64,000 nucleotides of DNA from Hermatobates lingyangjiaoensis (taxonomy: Eukaryota; Arthropoda; Insecta; Hemiptera; Hermatobatidae): positions 1 to 64,000 of the forward strand of contig JAPFBL010000243.1 in the NCBI GenBank assembly GCA_026182355.1, given 5' to 3'. Below, in pieces: positions 56,446-64,000 of the stretch; within the stretch, counting starts at the first letter, position 1, and every line of letters begins with the position of its first letter. Made by a program: the position numbers and the translations under genes. The notes under the pieces were generated by a model. That model did no database searches. It was not told the DNA's origin and saw only the letters and a list, made by a program, of their open reading frames with translations.

Positions 56446-57881
56446 AATTATAGTTTGAACAACTAATGAAATATAAAAATATTGTTTTGAAAAATCATTT
56501 TACGAGAAGTTTATTCCTCTATTAATTAAATTTCTTATTTAATGGAGATAACACTTACATGATTTAGCCGAATTAAATGTCATCCTCGCTCATCAATAAA
56601 GCCAGGTAGCGTGATACAAACATGACTAAGCTTGTTCTCACTGCCAGACAGTGGCAGTTTAATTACATTAAAACTGTAATGATAAGGTTTTTTTGACAAA
56701 ATTATAAGCACGTGCTTTAGCAACGTTGACTGTCATAAGTAATTGTTTTTTACAAAATGGAATATCATAAGTATTTAATATTAATAATTACGATATCATT
56801 TCACAGCGAGGTGAGGGCTTTATTTCAATAGTCCTCTCAAAGTGCATGTCACTGTTTCTAGCTCATGGCTAGAAGTACGGTAGAGTTTCACACTCCTAGT
56901 ATAAGCCCTCTTTTTCTCATTCAACTGATTGTTTTCCCAAACAGATAACATAAAACGAAAACTAATCTGAGAAACTCCAGATCGAATATAAAAATGACAG
57001 ACTAATAATAAATAATATCAAAACATAAAAATACCTTAACTCCAAATTCAGTTAAGACCGTAAAGTATCAATCGCCAACTATAAAAAAATTGAATATTTT
57101 TTTTTATATTAATACAAGATAGAATATATTTTTATACATAAAATAGAATGTTTTTATATAGATATATAAAGTAAAATTGTATACTTCAATTATTAGGATC
57201 TGTAAAACTTCATATAAGCATTTTTGTACAAAATTAATTTTCAAAAAAAAACCTCGAAAATAATAGTAAAACATTGAAGTTTTTTTAAAAGAAGTATTGT
57301 TATTGCAATTCAAGGTGGGTTTCTTGAGGAATGGCCAAAGAATGAATTACTCATGAATACATGCCGACTTTTCACCGAAAAGTGTTCTCCATTTCAAGAC
57401 TTTTTTTTTTTCAAGGAAATATTTTAAGTTAGTGTCATTTATCAAACAGCATCATATCAGACACATAAACGTCGTCTTATAATCAGAAGTAGTTAATTCT
57501 TTGGACCAAATCCTCAAGAAACCCAGTTTGAATTTTAAGAATCTGTAGTCGAGATGTATCAGTATCATTATTACTATTATTGTTATCCTTTGAATAGACT
57601 TAATGAATTTTAAAAACATTTACACTGATTATAATAACTATAAAACTGTGTTCACTGTAGGAGCCTTGTCTGCGTTGTTTCTTAGAGTAAATCAAGCGGT
57701 AGTTAGTCTGTTTGGTTTGTGTCCCTCATTAACAAACGTTAGAATTGAGTAACGTTGAAACATGTGATAAGGAAAAAAATTAATTCTAGAAATAAAACGA
57801 AGAATAAAGCACTCTTTAAATAGTGCAGTAATTAAAAAACGATCATTCGTGATTACAATTTAATATTTTATATATTCTGTT

Positions 57882-57885
<4 letters not shown>
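56446..57885. other. AT-rich non-coding stretch
   Basis: No exon or family recognised. Confidence 0.45.

Positions 57886-57953
<68 letters not shown>
57886..57953. repeat. (CA)n microsatellite
   Basis: About 33 uninterrupted CA units. Confidence 0.97.
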
Positions 57954-57957
<4 letters not shown>

Positions 57958-58825
57958 TACACTTGTCTAGACCCGTGTCTTCTCGTAAAAAGACTGTTTC
58001 CTCAAACAGGTAACATAGAACTAAAATAAATGAACTTGAATGAAAGAATCTCTTGATCTTTATTGAGTGATCCGGTAGACTTTCTTAGGGTAGGTCCAGG
58101 TCACTAGGGGTTGGCAAAAACGGTTCATATAGTGGCATACTTGCCAGGTTTTTGTTCGTCTCCCTACCCTTACGAGTATTAGCAACATTGAACCAACCAT
58201 TTCTACAATTAATCAAATATTTCCTTTGTGGTTGTAACAAAAACGATTTTTTAAAAAAAATATTGTTTGAACTAAAGTTTTGATTATCTGTTTCTTTAAT
58301 TAATGTGGGATTTTTTGCATATCTCAAATATGATATGCATATACTACATATCTTATTTTTAGAAGTGTAGAAATGAAGACAGAAAAGTTCATGACTCATA
58401 GGTTGATGCAATATCAACTTCAAGGTTAATGAGTTTTCGTTAGGGTTATCATCATAATTAGGTTTTTACATTTCTCTGAGTGACAGAAAAATGATCTTGC
58501 ATAATTTTAGGATTTGATAAAGCCTGCACTATACGAGTTTACTTTGAAAATCTGTGAACAATAACTTTAAACAGAATTACTCGTTCTACGTTATTATTCT
58601 TAGGAATAGGTTCAAATTTGCTCTGTACGTGCTTGTAAAACAGATTTCTATCTGTGAGCTAGAAACAATCACATATTTTTAAGAAGACTATTCAAATAAC
58701 GTTCTCTACTCTCCCTTGAAATAAGATCACAAATGTTAATATATCCACAAGTGGAAATAAAGTGATAAGTATAGGGAGTACAAAGTATAATGAATTATGA
58801 AAATCTTGTATATATATATATAATT
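57954..58825. other. Non-coding stretch with one unassigned open frame
   Basis: The minus-strand frame 58423-58085 ends NGWFNVANTRKGRETNK... and has no domain I recognise. I do not call it a gene. Confidence 0.4.
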
Positions 58826-59105
58826 AAAAAAAACGGTCCCGTGGACTTTTTTAAATAAAATAAATTAAATTCAAAACGAAGGAAACACACAGAAAGACAC
58901 AGACATAACTCGCATCGATATTTCGACCATCGTCGTCATCAGGAGGTGTGAAGAGCGAAGAGTCTCGCAGGAAGACAGGGCGGCGACCTGTTCACTTGCT
59001 CTCCGAAGATGTATTAACGAAAGGCCTTAGAGCATTGTTTTAAAAAATTGTTTTCATTGTGGTAAATTAATCCATCTATTATATGAAGTGTTATTTTGAT
59101 TATTA

Positions 59106-59108
<3 letters not shown>
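58826..59108. mobile_element. Mixed head-to-head PLE ends (H3 facing H8)
   Basis: A minus-oriented H3 end (58826-58989, core near 58918-58945) is fused at about 58989 to a plus-oriented H8 end (58990-59108, motif 58997-59034). TA-rich tracts flank both sides (58806-58822 and 59109-59150). The junction is sharp and the two halves belong to different families, paralleling 10966-11395. Confidence 0.8.
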
Positions 59109-59154
<46 letters not shown>

Positions 59155-59182
59155 CATATAAATTATATGTATATTAAAATTG

Positions 59183-59217
<35 letters not shown>

Positions 59218-59218
59218 C
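59109..59218. repeat. Two (TA)n arrays with a short TA-rich inverted spacer
   Basis: (TA)n at 59109-59150 and 59186-59215. Confidence 0.95.
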
Positions 59219-60055
59219 TTTTTTGGATGTACTTCTACACAGAATGGATAATGAACTAAAGTACAATGTTTATAGAAAATCAACAAATGTACCATCCTAT
59301 GTTCACTTCTTCTCTGCTCATCAAAGTTAAAAAATCTGTTTTTAGTAGTATGTTTTTGAGAGTATTCAAAATTTGCAGTGCAGAGTTTGTAGAGGAAGAA
59401 ATCAAAACTATTTATAGCATATCAAGTTTTTTAAGGTATTCAAAACTATTAATTGATAATATCATGAAAAGAGTGAAACAATCCCTGATATCAAACAATG
59501 AAGAACAGCTCATAGAAAAGAAATATGTAGTCATTCCATATAACCCTGTTTGAAAGATCTGCCCTCATTTTTGAAAAAGCTGGACCTTCCGTTGTGTTTA
59601 GTAATGACAGTAATTTGTTTAATAGGCTTGTTAATAATAAGGGGGAGGAAAAAGATAGTTGTGTATATAGCATACCTTGTACTGATTGCCAAATGTCTTA
59701 TATTGGACAGACGAGTAAAAGTCTCTTTACAAGAGTAAAACAACACCATTATTCAATCAGACGGGAAGATGAAAAGAGTGCCTTGTTCTTACAAGTAAGG
59801 AACAAAAATCATATGATAAACTGGAGCGAAGCAAAGGAATTAATTTTTGTACCTTCAGAAAGGAGGAAAAATATTATTGAAAGTGTACTCATAAAGAACT
59901 TCTATGGAAATTTAATGAACAATAGTCTGGGACTTTACAAATTAGAAATATTAATAAAAGAAATAAGTAAGCATATCAAGACTCCTTCAACTTTAGGAAC
60001 ATTAAATTCAGACAGGTATGCCAGCAATCCTAAAGACTTCAGTCAACAAGGTTAA
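59216..60055 (+). pseudogene. Penelope-like element: RT thumb, linker and GIY-YIG endonuclease
   Basis: The most complete PLE here. It starts next to (TA)n with PFLDVLLHRMDNELKYNVYR and KSTNVPSYVHFFSAH (end of RT palm and thumb), shifts frame near 59325 to KSVFSSMFLRVFKICSAEF...DNIMKRVKQS, and shifts again near 59555. The last frame (59594-60055) gives DSNLFNRLVNN, CVYSIPCTDCQMSYIGQTSKSL, TRVKQHHYSIRREDEKSALF, INWSEAKELIF and ERRKNIIESVLIKNFY. C-x-x-C, YIG, R, H and the catalytic E are all present. It lacks the RT catalytic core. An H8 motif follows the stop by 35 bp (60089-60124), then (TA)n at 60161. Confidence 0.9.
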
Positions 60056-60157
60056 ATTATTATTATTTTTTTTTTTTTGGTTCATTTAGCTCTCTGATGC
60101 TGTTGTAACGAAAGGCCTTAGAGCATTGTAATTAATATATATTTGTTTATTGTGGTG

Positions 60158-60165
<8 letters not shown>
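60056..60165 (+). mobile_element. PLE 3' UTR with H8 hammerhead-like motif
   Basis: GCTCT (60089-60093), CTGATG, GTT-loop-AAC, GAAAGGCCTT, AGAGC (60120-60124) closing stem I with five pairs. Ends TTTATTGTGGTGT at (TA)n 60161-60194. Confidence 0.7.
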
Positions 60166-60196
<31 letters not shown>

Positions 60197-60326
60197 AACC
60201 ACAATAAGGAATGAGAAAACAAGACTAAGATCTTTCAACCGTAACAAGCGGTCTTCGTCAGAGTCAAAAACCCAACTGTGGTTTGATTACTGATTGTTAT
60301 TTCACGTGTTTATGTGCAATCTTTTT

Positions 60327-60358
<32 letters not shown>
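60166..60358. repeat. Short palindromic H1 end between (TA)n arrays
   Basis: (TA)n 60161-60194, a minus-oriented H1 motif (60221-60263) joined to a short plus-oriented terminal piece (GTGGTTTGATTACTGATTG, about 60278-60328), then (TA)n 60331-60358. A very short head-to-head insertion. Confidence 0.75.
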
Positions 60359-60361
<3 letters not shown>

Positions 60362-60600
60362 ATTTCACATAAACACGTGAAACAACAATCAATGATCAAA
60401 CCACAATAAGAAATGGGAAAACAAGACTAAGATCTTTCAACCGTAACAAGCGGTCTTCGTCAGAGTCAAAAACCCAACTGAACACTAGATGCAGAAAACA
60501 TCTGGTGAGGAGTTGAGAAGAGTGGGAGGGAAGAGTGGTATTTTAAAAGGGTGAAAGCACAGGAAAGGACTAATGTCCAGAAAGGGATGTTTGGGGAAAC
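60359..60600 (-). mobile_element. PLE 3' UTR with intact H1 ribozyme
   Basis: The minus-strand motif 60425-60467 has an unchanged H1 core. The segment 60480-60600 is nearly identical to 10080-10200. (TA)n at 60331-60358 marks the 3' boundary. Confidence 0.8.
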
Positions 60601-60627
60601 AAAGGAGAAAAAGTAAAAAACTATCCG

Positions 60628-60865
60628 CTAGTTGTCAACCCTCTTTGAAGAGGCTATTGCCCTCGTGACGAAAGTATCAAGTTTGAAGAGACCGTTACTA
60701 ATGTTTATAATATTAGATCTATTAAATTTAATTAGAGACGATTCAATAATATTTCTTAGCAACATTGATTTTTCATAGGTAATAAATTTAGCTCCTGTCC
60801 AATCAATATGATGATTTTCATTTTTTATATGCAAGAATAAGGCACTACTGTTTTCCTGTCTACTT
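60628..60865 (-). pseudogene. Penelope-like GIY-YIG endonuclease, C-terminal half
   Basis: Minus frame NSSALFLHIKNENHHIDWTG, then AKFITYEKSMLLRNIIESSL and IKFNRSNIINISNGLFKLD, stop at 60628. S-A-L-F-x-H-I...I-D-W and R-N-I-I-E-S-x-L-I are shared with the ORF at 59594, including the catalytic E. The upstream side is cut at about 60866, where an inverted H1 terminal piece (TTTTCCCATTTCTTATTATGG, 60873-60893) begins, so its apparent start MGKQ is a junction artefact. Confidence 0.85.
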
Positions 60866-60897
60866 ACGTTATATTGTTTTCCCATTTCTTATTATGG

Positions 60898-61110
60898 TTT
60901 GATCATTATAGTTATAGTTCAATATAAACAAAGAAACATAGAGAAATCAAAAGAACACACTTACAGTATCTAATTTTCGGTTTGAACCGTCTTCAGGAGA
61001 GATAAGAGAGGGAAACCAAGCGCACTGGTTCAGAAACAGTTGGAGATTTCTTTGTCTATATTGAACTATATTTCTCCGTTTTGGATCGTATTTCCAACGA
61101 AAAAGAATAT
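60898..61110. repeat. PLE-end palindrome (family H4), right arm eroded
   Basis: The left arm (60915-61045) contains CAGTATCTAATTTTCGGTTTGAACC and CTTCAGGAGAG. The short right arm has TTTCTTTGTCTATATTGAACT and TTTTGGATCGTATTTCC. TA-rich 61108-61120 follows. Confidence 0.65.
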
Positions 61111-61120
61111 ATATATATTA

Positions 61121-61121
<1 letters not shown>

Positions 61122-61164
<43 letters not shown>
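61122..61164. repeat. (GT)n microsatellite
   Basis: About 21 GT units. Confidence 0.95.
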
Positions 61165-61165
<1 letters not shown>

Positions 61166-61452
61166 GTGCCAAAGCATCAGTCTAGGGTTTGATGAAATAG
61201 AATTGAAGACTGAAATAATATAAATGAATTAAAATCAGGACTAAATCTTGTCATTGCTGAATAAAAAGAAGGTATCACTTTGCATATCTGTGCAACTGAA
61301 TCAGTTCTTAAAGAGTTAGAGAGAAAGATACAATCTGTTGAATTTGTAGCCTTTGAATTAATGTAACACATTGACACAAAAGGCAAACATACAACAACTT
61401 TTTTTTTTACCATGAAGTGCCAAATAAATAGATTTGTAATCAGACTACGCAG
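61165..61452. other. Non-coding stretch
   Basis: Open frames here have no recognised domain on either strand. Confidence 0.4.
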
Positions 61453-61483
<31 letters not shown>

Positions 61484-61765
61484 AATTTCACATAAACACG
61501 TGATATATAACAGATGTTATAAAACATATATATAACAGATTCAATATATATCGACCGTTTGATGGAATAGGTGTGTTATCTAATCGGGATTCGGTCAAAT
61601 TTTCTAGGTTCAAAAATCAGACTCTCATTGGCAACGTTTCGGTTTTATTTTAAATCATTTTTCATAGGTAGAAGTAAGAATTGTTTTACTAAGGAAATTA
61701 AATTTACATTATTTAAAGGAACAACATTTTTAACCGGACAAAACCTTCTACTAGACTAATAAGAT
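61453..61765. mobile_element. PLE end fragments: short H1 piece and a P5-type arm
   Basis: (TA)n 61453-61477, TTTCACATAAACACGTGA (H1 outer end), then AATCGGGATTCGGTCAA...CAACGTTTCGGTTTTATTT (about 61575-61735), matching 16300-16460 and the left arm of 11652-12285. Confidence 0.65.
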
Positions 61766-61865
61766 AAAATAACAAGTCAGTAATTGTAATAGTTGTAATT
61801 GTAAAAAATCACTTTTTTTTCCTTTTGTCAAAAATCATAAAAATTGTGTGAGTGTTTAGACAAAA

Positions 61866-62600
61866 CACCCAAATTCACTTTGAGCGAGTGTTATCTTTTT
61901 CATGTGTGGTGTACCCTGTTACAAGATTACTGTTAATGTATATTCAGAAAAAATATATTTGTAATTAGCCAATTTTAGATACTCAAATCAAACTCAAAGC
62001 CGGCTATCTACTATAATTTACTACTACTATAATATATAACAGACTTACTACTATAATTTAAAACTTTTATTGCTGGAAGCATGGTTTCTTAAAAAAAATA
62101 GATATAAACCAGTGGACTAGTATAGTGAAAAAACTTGTATTTGTCAACAATTAGGTAACTATTTCTTGAGGAATTAGTCCATTCCTCACACATCAACATT
62201 GGTAAAGGTACTATGATTCGTAAACACCAAATATTTACAACTGATATGAAGTTTTGTTCAAAAGTGTAACATATAGATTGATTAGAGCATTTTGTTAGAC
62301 AGATCCATCATACCATGGAAAGACTCAGAACTGCAGTATGTTGATTTTTTACATGTATGAATATTAATCTTCTTCTAAATCATGTAAATCATTAAATCAT
62401 TTCAACTTTTTTCATTTAAGAAACATAATACCTCTAAACTATCAATTAGATTTATGTGGATTCACCCAAAAAATTACCAAGTCAATGTAAACAATGTAAA
62501 TAAATATAAACGAATACAAGAATAGCAAGAAATCTAATAAGTCAGAACCATGATCAATATTCAGTTTTTATAGCCTTATTGTTTTTTAACTAAATGTTTC
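61866..62600. repeat. Interspersed repeat R3, copy 2
   Basis: GAGCGAGTGTTATCTTTTTC, AGAAAAAATATATTTGTAATTAGCC and the Ser/Ala-poor AT-rich remainder match 43420-43760 in the same orientation. Confidence 0.55.
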
Positions 62601-64000
62601 CATGTTCTTGGAATTGGTCTGAGATTAGTCAAAGCGTGAGCAGTAGTATTGTAGGTTTGCTGAATTTGTTATTTTATATATTTCCATAGTAGTCGTGTTA
62701 GGATAGTTAAAATGACTAGACAAATAGAATTAGTTTGCTTAATTTGAGAATTATTTCCATTTTCATAGTATTTGTCTGAAGGTAGTCAAAATATAAACAG
62801 TAATATAGTAAGTTTGAAGAATTTGATAAATTTTCTCCACATTGATATTATTCGTCTGACAATAGTGGAAAAGTGAAGAGTAACACAGAAAAATTTCAAA
62901 ATTTTATAAAGTACGTAAATTTTTAAAAACGAGTTTTGCTTTGAAGAAAGGTAGTATTTTTCATATTGTTTACCTCGTTTTCTTGTTATTTATAAATATA
63001 TATCAGTTTGAGAGTTCATTTACTACCAGTAGAATAAACCGCAGTGTTAGTGCGGTACGCTGAATACTGAAACATTTGATAGTTCATCATATATGCATGT
63101 ACAACCTTCCTTGTCTCGGAGTAAAAAGGGGAAATTTATAACTTTTTATGTCTAAACGTAACATTATGAAATATTTAGAATTACAATAAAATTGGTCCTT
63201 TAGGACAGCTTTTACGTCACACTAGGTTACATTTTATGTTGACGATCAAACTTTACACTGGAACTTGTGGAATTCTAACAAATGAATCCAAAGTGAGACC
63301 AAAAATATAGGTTACCATTTACTAGATTTCATGATATTGTATTTTTTTTTTAACAAATCTTCCAAGACTACTTAGTTATTGGTAGCCGGATCTAAAAGCT
63401 GAATTAATTTACATAAACCACGTTAATATTTAATTTCATTGTGTAATTTTAAATATGAAATAACTATTTTAAGATAATAAATTAATAACCTATTTTACCT
63501 GTAGTTGTTACAAAGTTTTCATTGTTTTAATAACATGACTGTTTACGCTCAAAATTGACAGAGAAGATTGGAAAGCACCATGGCATACCAACTCATGAAA
63601 AGCATTGGCAAACTATGTTCCTTTTCTTCAAAACTCATTCATCAAATGACTCTTGTTAATTGTGGTATTCCACCACATGGAATGGTAATAAAATTCTTTG
63701 TTTTTGATATCTTCTGATTTGTAATTAATTCATAAAATATTTATTTGTTATTATGATTTTTCACACTATGTTATTTCATGTATTGTAGTGTGACACTTGA
63801 AATAACATAGTAGGTGTCTTCACCTTCTTCAAATTAACAACCCCTTGTTGTCTTCACAAAGTGTTTAAAATAAACTGAAAACTCATACGTCCAGATGAAG
63901 CTCGATAGATATACGCACAAAATGTTGAATATTTTTCATTAGTATATGCTTTTCTAATCATTTATATATTCTTGAGTGATACATTGAATTATTTTATTAT
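62601..64000. other. AT-rich non-coding stretch
   Basis: Three loosely similar units around TTTGTCTGAxxxTAGTCAAAxxGTxAACAGTAxTATAG occur at about 62610-62655, 62765-62815 and 62850-62895 (ancient tandem repeat). A short inverted pair TGTTATTTCATGTATTG / CACTTGAAATAACATAG lies at about 63769-63812. No exon is seen. Confidence 0.45.

Noticed and set aside
58085..58423. 112-codon minus-strand open frame
   Set aside because: The C-terminal part looks protein-like but matches no family I know and has no splice or repeat support.

Overview
This is AT-rich eukaryotic (metazoan) DNA, almost entirely non-coding. It shows spliced exons with GT/AG borders and introns up to about 25 kb. Transposon debris is dense: Penelope-like elements (PLEs), Jockey-like LINE pieces, a Helitron, tRNA-derived SINEs, hAT-like and foldback elements. 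There are many (TA)n and (GT)n arrays. The neuroligin sequence and the abundance of PLEs suit an arthropod or related invertebrate; I cannot name the species.

One host gene is recognisable. Three minus-strand exons of a neuroligin (cholinesterase-like adhesion protein) lie at 46070-45824, 20473-20319 and 19151-19024. They join in frame across introns of about 25.3 kb and 1.17 kb. The rest of the window is probably intron or flank of this gene. Just inside the last intron is a 91-bp tandem array (18261-19023) in which every unit carries a copy of the exon's 5' splice site.

Layout: 0.2-1.6 kb, broken Jockey-like reverse transcriptase; 4.2-4.9 kb, foldback element and SINE; 6.5-12.6 kb, dense PLE ends, a GIY-YIG ORF and an RT fragment around (TA)n arrays; 13.5-17.1 kb, PLE 3' parts and a Helitron end; 17.5-20.5 kb, hAT-like MITE, minisatellite and neuroligin exons; 22-35 kb, scattered ribozyme palindromes, a foldback element with an internal minisatellite and a Jockey tail; 38-43 kb, SINEs and a Helitron with a helicase remnant; 45.8-47.8 kb, neuroligin exon, LTR palindrome and four more palindromes; 50-51.3 kb, a palindromic PLE; 54-61.7 kb, more PLE fragments.

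The most notable signal is the PLE termini. Several different families carry hammerhead-like cores (CUGANGA, stem II, GAAA, a tiny self-complementary stem III, closing stem I). They sit between the end of the GIY-YIG ORF and a (TA)n array. Very often two such 3' ends are joined head-to-head with (TA)n on both outer sides. Usually the two are the same family (giving near-perfect palindromes), sometimes different families. I infer two target-primed reverse transcription events, one from each side of a break in (TA)n, joined in the middle.
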